From Litoditis marina (Eukaryota > Nematoda > Chromadorea > Rhabditida > Rhabditidae): DNA of 64,000 nucleotides. A program made the position numbers and the translations under genes. Below are positions 1-11,700 of the stretch, one piece after another. Within the stretch, counting starts at the first letter, position 1; each line of letters begins with the position of its first letter. The notes below the pieces were generated by a model that ran no database searches, was not told the DNA's origin, and saw nothing but the letters and a program-made list of their open reading frames with translations. The stretch is taken from the NCBI GenBank assembly GCA_964036275.1, contig OZ038434.1, positions 35,425,279 through 35,489,278 on the forward strand, given 5' to 3'.

Positions 1-284
1 GACTATCCGGACAACCTTGCTGCTGTATGATTAACGGGAGTTAGTGGAATTGTGGAATACTCCACCCAATATAACGAAAATTCACCTTTTCTAATCCAAA
101 ATGACTTTTCACGAAGAACAGTCATACGGGCTCTCTAACTAGTTTACATTTATCACCTTTTTCAAGTTCCCAGCTTCCTGTTCTACCGAACGAATACAAA
201 AAATGATCAGAAAGTAGTAGGGTCTTGATAAACAGGCTTTGAATTTGAAATGTTCATTTCATTTCAATTGTTTTTATTTTACAG

Positions 285-1102
285 ACAATTCAAGCATGGC
301 AGAACTATCGCGCTCAGAGCACCGGACAATTGTCGCTGATCTCCGTTTTCCTTCAATTTGCAGGTAGGAATGCGTGTGTTTAGCATAATTCACGTGAATG
401 TGAAGTTTTTAGATTGGATACTCACGCAGCGCATACAAATAGAAGTACTAAGTAACATTGAAATTTTAACGCCGGAAGTAACCGTCGAAGTACAATTTCG
501 ACCTTCGCCCCCCCCCCCCCTTTAGTTTTTTTTCAGATTTTTGGCGAATTTCTCATATAAAGTAGGACGATTATGTGCTCTAATCTCGGCGCGTCAGTCC
601 TTTAAACTGCAATTGAAAAATGTATTGCAGTTTAAAGGACTGAAGCGTTCAGATTGAAGCACATAGTCGTCATTCTTTTACCCGATATCTCGATAACCCT
701 AGCTGTTAACCATTAACCGGGTTTTCTGGTTAACCCTTCTGTTAGCCACCTGGTCACCCCAAATCCCCCCCCCCCCCCCCAAATGCATTGTAAAAAAGGG
801 TTACAAAGGGGTAAGTTTAAAAAAATACCCGGTTCCTTGTGAAATTGGCCCAGATTTTGGCTTGAGGGAAGGATTGACGTGCCACGGGGGTCTTCAAATT
901 TCGTTTTCAATGTATGATTGATTCCCTTTCTAGTGTGTATCTGTTGTTTTCAGGTACTGTAGCCCGTGTGTTCACATCCGTGCAGGATACCGGAGATCAA
1001 TTATTGATTATTTCCTTCGGAAGTGCCGCCGTCCTAAACGCCATCATCTTTGCCCAGTTCTTCCTCTACTGGAACAATGACCAGAAGAAGAAAATGCGCT
1101 AA
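285..1102 (+). CDS. MPDU1: MPDU1-like protein (mannose-P-dolichol utilization defect 1), 3' part
   Basis: Last two coding exons, 285-363 and 954-1102, ending in TAA at 1100-1102. The first follows a TTTTACAG acceptor and reads TIQAWQNYRAQSTGQLSLIS; the second continues TVARVFTSVQDTGDQLL and ends FLYWNNDQKKKMR. This matches the C-terminal part of MPDU1 (PQ-loop/SWEET-like fold), including the G-x-ARxFTSxQ-x-TGD loop, the last membrane segment and a short lysine-rich tail that fits ER membrane retention. MPDU1 is needed for use of dolichol-phosphate mannose and glucose in ER glycosylation. The 5' exons lie left of the window. AATAAA at about 1230 is the likely polyadenylation signal. The splice joins phase 1 to phase 1 and restores a Gly codon. 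Confidence 0.9.
548..680. mobile_element. Hairpin MITE, family A, copy 1
   Basis: An imperfect palindrome of about 125 bp in the last MPDU1 intron. The outer arms are GTAGGACGATTATGTG and its near complement; the inner arms are CAGTCCTTTAAACTGCAAT and its complement. The same unit recurs at 14644-14765, 21262-21385, 55378-55490 and 55740-55858. No protein is encoded, so it is a non-autonomous foldback or MITE. Confidence 0.8.
694..885. mobile_element. Foldback element rich in GGTTAACC, family B
   Basis: Inverted and direct repeats of GGTTAACC/GGTTACC around a poly-C run at 766-780, ending GGTTCCTTGTGAAATTGGCC. Related copies lie at 14990-15160 and 19608-19822, and a shorter relative family (GGTAACC) at 8185-8445, 29265-29430 and about 36790-36900. 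Copies share GGCCAATTC-like termini. It sits in the last MPDU1 intron. Confidence 0.7.
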
Positions 1103-1557
1103 ATGGCGCCGTGGCAACATTCCTGTCTCTCGTGAAATTCATCCAAAGTTCGGTCCCCGCCGCCGTCTTCCGGTTCTAGTGGTATTTAGTGTTAATTACA
1201 GGTGTTGTGTTTGTGTTGTCTGTGATTTGAATAAATTAATCTATTACTTTGAAGGTGTTTTTGGTTGGAATTTGGTTTATTGACCATGTGATTTTTGTCT
1301 ACGGTGTCATTCATCTTTTTATGTTTTTGCTTGAAATTCAGTTTTGATTTTCACTACTTGGCGAAGGAAATTTCAGGCAACGGGCTGTAAATTTGTTTTT
1401 AAGTTATATGAAGATATTTTGGTTGCATTTCAAGCAACCGATAGTTTTGAACACAAGCAACCTGCTTGTTTTCCGGTTACATGGAACGAAGCAACCCGTT
1501 GCATGTGGAATGGCCTAAGTTATCTTTTTTCTCTTTAAATATTTCTTTGAATTTGAG

Positions 1558-4500
1558 ATGTCGATAAAAACGGGAGCCATGGCTGCGGCTGAGATGGCAA
1601 AAGTGGCTGAAGTGGCGAAGGTCGGCTTCTTCCGGCGCCAAACTACAAAGTTCGTGGAGTACAGTAAGCAGGTAAGATATTATTTTGTATGGGGTTTGGC
1701 CTTGTCAACAGGGGACGGCAGATATGGTTTGGCAAACCAGAAAATTCAAGGAGGGGGTCGTTTTTGGTATAGATGGGGTTGAACGTTGAAAATTGCACGA
1801 TTTTAGCAACCAGAACGAAACTTCGAATTTTCCGTTTATTTGGTAAAATTTGACTTTTTTCATTTATCAAAGGGGAGGGGTCGTATTAGACTCGACGTCA
1901 AACCATTTTCTGCCCGCACCTGCTTGTCAATGCAAGATAATGAGATGCATGTTGCCCTATCATTTCCCGCTGTGTTTGTAGTTTGATGATTGCTTTTAAG
2001 TCGGAATCCGTAATATATGGCTCAAATAGAGATCAAACTACAAAGTTCGTGGAGTACAGTAAGCAGGTAGGGCTTTAATTTGTCAAAATAGTGAAGGGGG
2101 CGAGGGATTTTTGGTCGAATTCCGTGAATTTTGGCGTAAAACTACAGTTAGCAGGTAAGAACTTTATTTTCCTATTCAACTTTTGAACTCTTCTGTGATT
2201 CAATAGCTATTCAAATCTAGTATAACAAACAGGTAAGATTTTTCACTCGGTATAGGGTTCGGTCCTTTTTATAACGAATACCGGTCGGAATTTGTAAATT
2301 ATGATGTGTATCGTGATCAAGCTACAATGAAGATTAGTCACTTCCTATAGGCATTTCGCTCGGGACTTTCGAATATTTTTTCGTTTTATTTGTTTTTTAA
2401 ATTACTCGTCTAAAAAGTGTAGACACCTTAATCGTATTTAGAACAGTTTCCGCTTCAATAAATGAAAGGTAATTTCCTGAAAGTTGCTATAAGGAGTATG
2501 GGTCAGCCCCATTTTGAGGAGCTCTTTCATTCATCCTTTTGAACTCTTTTGTGAATTGTGATTCAACAAATATTATATACTTCTAGGTGGGCGCCGACTA
2601 TGCGACGGTGGCTCGTGAGACGGTCACGGGATGCAAGGAGAAGCCGCTCAAAGCCGGTAGGTCAACACTTGATATAGTATGAGCAAGGGGGGTATTTGCT
2701 AGTTTGATTCATATATCGAACTACAAGTTAGGTAAAGCCAACTCATATAGTGGGTTGTCATACTCTTCGATCAATCAAGATCTTGTATGATCTGGAAACA
2801 ACAGTTTTCACCAAATTGTAGTCTGGTCTGGAAAGTCCTGTTTGTTATCAAGTTTTGTTTGATCTATCTGCAACTGTGTTCAAGACTTGATTGCTCTAAC
2901 TCTAACCATTTTACTAGTTAAATGGATAGGCCTTGGTTTAACATAAAGAAACTTTTCGAATAGGAGGAAAGGACATATAGAAGGCGGGATTTAATCTGAG
3001 TTATAGTTTGATGTTTGTATTGCGGTCAAACTACGAAAGCTGTAGATGCTGGAGTATTTACCGAACCTTTCTTGTTCCAGCCTTCTACTTCACGGCGCTG
3101 GGCGGTCTCGGCTACGCGTGTGCAACGAATCCCAGCTATGAGGATATGATGAATGAACTGAGGGAAAAACGACAGACAATGGTACTTATACCCAACTCGG
3201 AACACAACCCGAACACAGGTGAGAATTAAGCCCAAGTAGAGAAAAATAATAAAGCCCAAGTAGAGAAACCTCTACGGCTCTACGGTTTTGATACAAGGCA
3301 TGAAGTTTCACGTAAAATAGTGGAAACACGGGTTACTTTTCATAGAGTAGTTGGTAATCACACGCGTAACACAACCCGATGAGATTGACGGTCAATTTCT
3401 TACCGAACCGACTTTAGTTTAGCTTATTTTAAGAATTCTGTAAATCACATCGTACTTCAAACTTTCATCTTTCTTTCAAACCAAAGTCGAATCTATTTCT
3501 CCGAACCAAGTGGTTCGGTAAAAGTCCGAAGTAGTTCTTTACTCGAACCGGCACCGAACCGAACCAAAGTTTTTACTAGAAGATCCTTTGTGTATATTTT
3601 CAAAATGGAAACAAGACATAGTCTCTGATAGATTATTACTAAGTTTCAAAACTATTTTTCCACCAAATTGTGAAAACTTCACAATTTCCCACGCAATGAA
3701 TTTGCGGATCTTACTGTTGCATGCATTAATACACCTAGGCCTATCGTTCATTGTTGTTGAATAAGCCCCGATTGTAGAAAACTTTTAGTTGATTTTGAAA
3801 TGGAAACAAAACTGTCTACAGTGTATTTTCTGGTTATATGAAGAAACTTTGGTTGCATTTCGAATTTTTCTCGATAAAGCTTTGCAAACTTTAAATAAAA
3901 ATGTTTTTATCAATCAATTCATAGGATATGTTCTATGCAGTTGTTTTCTAGATAAGGAGCTAGCCTACCGTTCATTGTTGTTGAATCAGCATAGGTTACA
4001 CTACTACAATTTCTGGTTCGTTTCGCTGCTGGTGAGGAGTACGCACGATGACAAGGTGCGTTTATCCTGTTTGTGATCTACCAGGGAATATAAAAAGTTC
4101 AGCAAGAAAAGTACTGATACACATAGAAAATACGTACATTCCCATACACTGGTCAAGGCCCAACGATCAAACTATAAACTTTACTTTGTATTGAAGATCA
4201 ATTTCAAATAGTGTTTTAGCACTTTCACAGAACAGTGTACTGAAGGCTGAGATATCAAACTTCAAAAATTTCCAGGGCTGAAAGTTTAAACTACAAACTT
4301 TCCTAGGGCTTGAAGTTCAAACTACATAGAAAATGAAGAGGGTTTAAAGATCAAACTACAAACCTTAACAGGGCGGAAAGTTCAAAATACAAAATTTTTA
4401 AGGCCCGAAGATCAAACTACAAAGAAAGTAAAGAGGGTCTAAACATCAAACTATAAACTTTGCCAGCGCACAAAAATCAAACTACAATTTTCCCATGGCC

Positions 4501-4729
4501 TAAAGTTCAAACTACAAAAAAAATTGAGACTGCCTAAAGATTAAACTACAATTCTATCCTCTAGGTCCGTCTATTCGCCTCTCAAGACAGTATAATGAAG
4601 GCTTGGCCGTGGGAGGAGTTCTACAACAACATCCTTGACGTCGGTTTCATGGGCAAATGGTATCGATTGGAGCAGAAGTTCACCGATTTCGATCTCAATA
4701 CGGCCGAGCTGGACCAGCTGCCCGCATAA
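1558..4729 (+). CDS. TIMM29: TIMM29-like subunit of the TIM22 mitochondrial carrier translocase
   Basis: Five exons: 1558-1671, 2587-2656, 3081-3218, 3952-4055 and 4565-4729, giving 196 codons with all phases consistent. The N-terminus is short and basic (GFFRRQTTKFVEYSKQ). A membrane segment follows (FYFTALGGLGYACATNP), then the conserved C-terminal region with the family hallmark DVGFMGKWYRLEQKFTDFDL. In known Tim29 this subunit links the TIM22 complex to the TOM complex in the inner membrane. A second ATG at 1579 is a possible start. The gene is shorter than human TIMM29 (260 residues), mostly at the C-terminus. It lies 455 bp after the MPDU1 stop on the same strand, but I saw no operon or trans-splice signal. 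Exon 4 was placed by phase; reading from a later AG would hit a stop. Confidence 0.86.
2034..2069 (+). repeat. Exon echo of TIMM29 exon 1 (3' end and splice donor)
   Basis: 36 bases in intron 1 identical to 1639-1674: the last 33 bases of exon 1 plus GTA of its donor. More decayed partial copies of the CAG|GTAAGA end follow at 2134-2160 and 2221-2240. Confidence 0.85.
4284..4555 (+). repeat. Tandem array of a 30-34 bp unit with core TTCAAACTACAAA
   Basis: About nine degenerate units in TIMM29 intron 4. Cores (GATCAAACTACAAA or GTTCAAACTACAAA) begin near 4284, 4314, 4348, 4380, 4410, 4444, 4474, 4505 and 4538. The core matches one arm of the dispersed TTGTAGTTTGATC foldback family found throughout the window. 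Confidence 0.8.
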
Positions 4730-5727
4730 TTTGTACTGTTGTTTATTGTTTAGTCATTGTTTACAATTTTTAGTTGTTGTTCTTTCCGAATAGTGAATTT
4801 GTTTAGTGCTCTGTGCTTCATTCGTTCTGAGCAATGTTAATGGAGGGAAAATGAGATGTTCTAGTAGATTCAAAACAGGTATCATAGATTAGTGCGATTT
4901 GGTTTTGTGCCAGTTTCACGTATTTTCTTCGGAAACAACTACATTGATTTCTAATGTGGATCCCCAATAGGCATCTCGTTATACATGATGATTTTGAATC
5001 CACGATATTGCGGAAACATAGCATAGCTAGGCTGTTTTGATTGTTTATTCGTTTGTTAGGATACCTTGTTCACAGAGAAAATTTTATTCACAAATGCTTT
5101 CACAGGACTAGCGTGGTGCAATGTATCAAACGTGATATGTAATGTACTACCTGCTGAAATACAATACTATCAAGCAATGTTTGAATTAATTAATATAACC
5201 TGTATGGTGAAGTGAACATAGGGTTCATCAGTTGAGAATTATTCACAAAAAACCGGGAAGCTCTCAAAATGCAACTGTTAGTATTGTAAATGTATGAAAC
5301 GTGAGAACGCAAAATGAAAAGCAACGAATCAAATCTCATAATAATCGAATCAGTTCGTAAAACATGTGATAATATACTGCTAGTTAATTACTACTAGTAC
5401 TAACACAGTTATTCATAATCATATAGGTGAGCTTAAGTTCAAACTACAAGCAAAGCTCATTTTTCACATGAAAGGTTACAGTAATCTAGTAAATTAACTA
5501 CAATGAGACAGTGTAAATACAATGTAAAAAATGCAAATTTGTGGGGTTCAGGGTCAATCTTCAATTCACAAAAAATAAAACAGTATACAGCTTCAAAAAA
5601 TGCAAATACAACAAAATACCCTACAATTGTACCTTGAATAGATTGGTGTGAATGAATACTTCTATCGTGACTATACGGAAGGGCTGGTTCAAACTACAAA
5701 TTCAAAGTACAAATTTCACGAAAAACC
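4730..5727. other. Convergent intergenic region TIMM29 / TMEM104
   Basis: About 1 kb between two facing stop codons. It is AT-rich, with scattered single arms of the GATCAAACTACAA motif (near 5440 and 5690). I saw no coding exon, RNA gene or clear polyadenylation signal. Confidence 0.6.
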
Positions 5728-8700
5728 CTACAATTGTACCTTGAACAGATTAATTGTAACCATGCAAATAGCGAACGCTGCCCAGCCAAAGATGGCAAAC
5801 GGCCAAATATTCGACTGAAAGGGACTGGCGTTCTTTTTCGGCACCGGGAAGTTCAGCTGAGATTTGGCGTGCGAACGCGCGCTCAACACGAGTAGACAGG
5901 GAATGATGAACTGCACACCGACTCCTGAAGATTACATTGTTACCATTAAATTGATTGAAATGACGCCTCAATCGGTCAGAAAATACAATTTGTCTGAGTA
6001 GGTTGCCTAGTTGCCGTGGTTTGACTGTGTAGAAGGGGTTTCTCACAGTCTCGCTTGTAGTGCGATCCGATCAGACAACCGGGTGACTTGACCAAACTAC
6101 AACCAGAGACTGACCAAACTACAACCATTTTCAAACTCCAAGTTCGTATTCACTGAGGCAAATCAATGAGCGCTGTCGCCAGCCGATCATGTCGCCAGCC
6201 GATCATCAAACAATTGTCACCCATACACCGCCACGGCCTTTTATAAGATAGAGGGTCACGAACAAATTCATGGGAGAAGTAGGGGCCACCAGTTGAGAAT
6301 TGACGAATTTAGCAGTGACAAAGCAAAATATAGGAAAACATCGCCGTTTTGGAGGGATCGCGAGATTTCAAGATACTATGAGTTCCTACTGGTTCCTACT
6401 GGTTGGTAGACGGAGTCTCTCTTCGTTGCCCTGTTTCCAAGATCCCCACACTACGTGTCCATTCAGGTATCCCATCAGTTTTCCATCATGGTCTAGTTCC
6501 TACTGGTTGGTAGACGGAGTCTCTCTTCGTTGCCCTGTTTCCAAGATCCCCACACTACGTGTCCATTCAGGTATCCTATCAGTTTTCCATCATGGTCTAG
6601 TTCCTACTGGTTGGTAGACGGAGTCTCTCTTCGTTGCCCTGTTTCCAAGATCCCCACACTACGTGTCCATTCAGGTATCCGGGTTGATGGACGTGAAGGA
6701 AAACCCGGGCCACGCGCGACTGGGAATCGCTGGTCCGTATTCCCAACAGGAATGCATGTTTCACAAGCAGTTCTCTCCCCCCTCCCTCCAAGAAGTTTCT
6801 CGCATGTCACTGGATCAATGCCATAAGAGCATTCGATAGTCCACCACGAAGTCTTCTATGAAGGAAATGGACCAATACCTCAGAAGAAGCTGCTAATACA
6901 AAGATCTGTGATATGTATGATGATCACCGCCTCGAAACGAAGCGAAGTGAATGAATAAATATATGTAAAATAATGAGTCCCTTGGCGGTGTATGTTGTCA
7001 CCTATTCTAATACTACCCCTATCAGGTGCAACTATTCTACGAGAAGGAATCCTCTGATTGTACACAACTAAATATACGAAACTTCATGATTTCGGCAAAA
7101 AGAAGTCAGTTTTTTGAATTTTTGTAACTACTTGGAAAATCTCGCAGCTGTCCTCTCAAAAACCTCGAAGCATCTGTTGCTGACACCCCATTTCATACGG
7201 CACGGCAGAAATTGGGACATACATTATGCCATACCGTTTCTTCACAATGATAGATCGAGCAATCCACAAATTAACTCCCGAGTTAACCTGGATAACAGCA
7301 GAAAGTGAAATTACCTCCAAAACCCGTTTTCGTGAAAAAAAAACAGTGATTATACCTGGATAACTGCCGGTAACCGACGCCAGCAGCATCACGTCGTCGG
7401 TGGATAGACTAATGAGAGTCGGAAGACCCAGGACCAGACACGGGATCAACACGTCCGCGGTATTCCATTGCTGAATGAAAAGTGGTAAGTTATACATATT
7501 TCATGAAAAAGTGGGGGCCCAACGACTGTGAGATTTGTCTTCTGCTGAGTGCCCCGTAGACAACTACTCTCAAATGGAACAGCTACTGCTACAAAAACCG
7601 AAAAATACTAATATACTCTAGTATAACCATGTTCATTACATACATACAAAAGTCGTAAAATATTTTTTCAAACCTGTAAACTAGAATCTACAAATCACAG
7701 CTGCGAAAAATAGAACAACTGTTGAATAATATGCCTAGAGTTGAAGTAATAACCAAAACTGCAAACCATTGTCTACAAAACCAGAAACTCTATAACTGAT
7801 TACGTTGAGTGCACATCTGTGATTTGTAGATTCTAGTTTACAGGTTTGAAAAAATATTTTACGACTTTTGTATGTTTGTAATGAACATAGTTATACTAGA
7901 GTATATTAGTATTTTTCGGTTTTTGTAGCAGTAGCTGTTCCATTTGAGAGTAGTTGTCTACGGGGCACACAGCAGAAGACAAATCTCACAGTCGTTGGGC
8001 CCCCACTTTTTCATGAATTTTTCTCTTTTTGTACACATGCCGTAGGTATGTGGTTTGATCTGTACGGTGCAGATAAAATTGTTTTCTTAATGAATGACTT
8101 GTCAAGTATTACCATCATTCGAAAAAAAATATGATGTCAACATTGCAGTTCTGAAAACTTAATTTATCTGGGTGAATTCTATATCTAACCGGGTTTTTAG
8201 GTAACCTAACCTTTTTTTGGTAACCTATTTTTCAGGTTACCTCAGTAGGTAACCGGTTGGTAACCTAAACTGTAAAACCGGTTACCTGTTTTTCTAACGC
8301 AAAACGTGGTTTTTACCGTTAGTTTGAACGGTAACCGGATTTTAGTTTCAGTTTACTTACAGGTTACCTACAAGGTAACCTGAAAAAGAGGTTACCAAAA
8401 ACGGGTTAGGTTACCTAAAAACCCGGTTAGTTGTAGAATTGGCCATTTATCTGCCCTTCAGAATCCCAGAATACGTCATATTTGAATGAAGTTTTATTGT
8501 GACTTGACCATTTTTAAGAAACTTTCAGCATTCGAAAACATATTTCACGTCAATTTTTTTCAAAAGTTGACGTCATCTGGTCTTCTGAATTCCAGAATAA
8601 GTCATATTTAGATAAAGTTTCATCGTTAATATACCATTTTTAAGATATTTTCAGCATTTGAAATAATATGTGACGTCAACTTTGCACTTTTCAAAAATGA

Positions 8701-11700
8701 AGTCATATGGTCTCCAGAATCGCTGAATACGTCACTCTTACATTGAGTTTTACCGTTAATTGGCCCTTTATAAGATATTACCATAATTTGAAAATATATG
8801 TGACGTCAACTTTGCACTTTTCAAAAATGACGTCATCTGGTCTCCAGAATCCCAGAATACGTCACTCTCAGATTGAGTTTCACCGTTAATTGACCCTTCC
8901 TAAGATATTACCATCATTTGAAAATATATGTGACATCAACTTTGCACTTTTCGATTATGACGTCATCCGAGCTCCAGAATCCTCGATGACGTCATCAGTA
9001 GAAGACTTACATCTTAATCAATGTCAGATCATGTCGTGGTATCATACTCCAAATTTTACTTGAATTGGTTAGGACTGAGCTGAGTTATAACGCAATTTGA
9101 TTTACCGCGACAGAGAGGGCGAGAGAGTGCACGAAATGAAGAGACGCAGAGACATTTTCAAAGACCTATAACTTAATGAAAAATATTTTTTTTCGAAAAA
9201 AAGTTTGCGCCCATAAAGTTTGAGTGGGGTATCTATCGTGTCCCAAATTTTAGTCAAATCGGTTCACACAAAAATATCCCAGGAGTGCGCACCAACACAT
9301 ACAGACACACAGATACACGACGGAAGTTGGCGGTCTGCATGAAGCGCATAACGTCATAACTCGGCTCAAACTTAATCAATTTCGTTCCAATTTTGAATAT
9401 AGCTTGTAAATGTGCCATAGAAAATCAGCAAATCATAAAAAGTTTTGATTTGCACAATTGGACCTTTTTGAGAGTGAACTAAAAAAATGAAAGCGCGCAT
9501 TAGCCGGACCAAAGACAAATCTCGCACAGCGCTTCGCGCTGCGCGCGATTTACTACTAGTGACATGTAGAGTCACGCGAAACGTGTAAAACACATCATAG
9601 TGGAAAAGTTGAGGGTTTACTCGATCACGAAAGGGGGATTTCGGCTTCAAAATCGCGGTCCTTTTAAGCCCACACGCACTCCCTTACCGCCTAAAATTAC
9701 CCTGGTAGGGCCTAATAGTCCTAGACTTTTCATTAAAAAAGAAAGGAAAAGTTATGATAAATTAAAATATAATGAGTCAAATATAAGTAGTATTTAGATT
9801 TACAATTATGTTTAGTTAGCTAAGCCGTATATTCAAAATAAGAAATGTTATATTTAGTTAACAATACAAAAACTTTCTCAGATAAACCATTTATGTATCA
9901 TATTCGATTAAGATAAATTTACACCGTTTCGGCCTCTATGCTCTATACGGTCTGTGAGGTCAGGGGCCGAGGCCTCATCAGTAGATAATCTATGATCTGT
10001 CAGAATTGTAGCCACCAGCTGTGGTATATACAGTTATCATTATTACGGAATGGAACTCCCTTTACCCAACCGAATACAGACATTTTGCATATAACTACAA
10101 GATAATGACCAATATACTTCAAACTCACATTCGGGATTCGCACGCTACGCGCGCGGGGTCGCGGAGCGGTCTCATCGTCGTCCTCTAGCAGAGCTTCCTC
10201 CTCGGAACTGGCGCTAGAATGAATAACACTATTACATAAATATCTTAATTGTCGGGATTCCCATTACAGTTCGCGCGACATGTGTGTAACCAGCATACCT
10301 GCAGTTCAACGTTTCACAAAAAGCTCATTAGCCGGTTGTAACCAGATTGAGCACTGGTTATAAACGGTTGTAACCCCAAACATACTCAGAGGCACTTTGA
10401 AATTAAGCAACCCTGCCACTTTTCTACGAAACCTGGGAAACATGGACTACTAATGAAAACTGGGACAATTAAAAACCAACTCACCCAGAAAGCTGAGACG
10501 CTATTACATTTAAATACGTGAAACTTCATAATTTTGCTTTTGAAATTTCTAAAAACATGAAAAAATGACGTTTCTCGTCGGAATTTAGAGTTTTCACAAA
10601 ACCACAACTCTGAGTTTAAAATCACCAACATACCTGGTGTCCGGGAAAAGTAGCGACTTTGCCACCTTGACATTGTTGATAAGGGTGATGGCCACAATTG
10701 GGTAGTTAGTTGTCAGGGTAAATACGGGGAACAGTGCCAGGAAATGGTCACACACGTAGTAGAACACGGAAGATAACTCGTCATGGAGGAAGTTCAACGT
10801 GTACACGTCCTGCAAACACGTGAGCATAAAAACAGACAACGTGGAAAAAACCTGGCCCGGGTCGTACCTTTTACGTCGGCGTTGATAATGACAGCTGCAC
10901 GCGTACTCCTTCACGCCGACGTTACGCCAACTAAATCGATACGCATGTTTTCTACACAACTAACGCCGGAGTTAGACGTCGACGTGAAAGTGTGAACGAC
11001 GGCCTAATACATCAGAAACAGACGGTAGCAATGTTTGACTAAATTTCAACGAAAAGGAGAAATAATGTCAACACATCTATCGAAATGGCGAACTTCTCGC
11101 GAAATAGTCAGTATCAAAACCAGCTTTATTTTGAGTTTTCGGTCTTCATGACCAGAATTTGCTTGCTACTGACTATAATATAGTCAGTACTATAATATAG
11201 TCAGTAGCAAGCATATATTATAGTCTGTTTCACCAATCGATGTACTCCTAGAGCAATCTGTCAATTATTCAAGGGGGTGTTTTCTAATGAAAAAGTCATT
11301 ACTTTGGTTTCAAATTTTCAGAGTTAGTAGTAGTAAACATGCAGAAGACACTATCAAAATGTTGAAGCGTTCTGAATACGCTAATATAGTAAACTTTGAC
11401 CTGGAAGTGTTAGCAGATTACTGTAGAGGGTTATAAGTGGGTGGAACAAACTATACCTGAACGTGAGAAAAGGCGAAGGAGCCGGTAATCGATAGCGTGA
11501 AATAGAAGGCTATCACCACAGCATACACCATTGAGAGACGTCCGAAAATCCCGCTTTTCGAGCTGAAATAAAACTTGTATCGGACAATTCTCTCTAGTGA
11601 AATGTTTTCACACCTATTTTGTTTTTTGGTAGAAACTCGTGAATAACGGTTTGGTTCGCGATCAAACTACAACCATGATTGGGTAACTTTGATCGTTGTA

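Noticed and set aside
1102..1558. Operon of MPDU1 and TIMM29
   Set aside because: Same strand and 455 bp apart, but no trans-splice acceptor or intercistronic U-rich element could be identified before the TIMM29 ATG.
6300..6826. Overlapping open frames on both strands with repeated peptides
   Set aside because: Created by the 104-bp minisatellite, whose length keeps frames open; no splice sites or homology.
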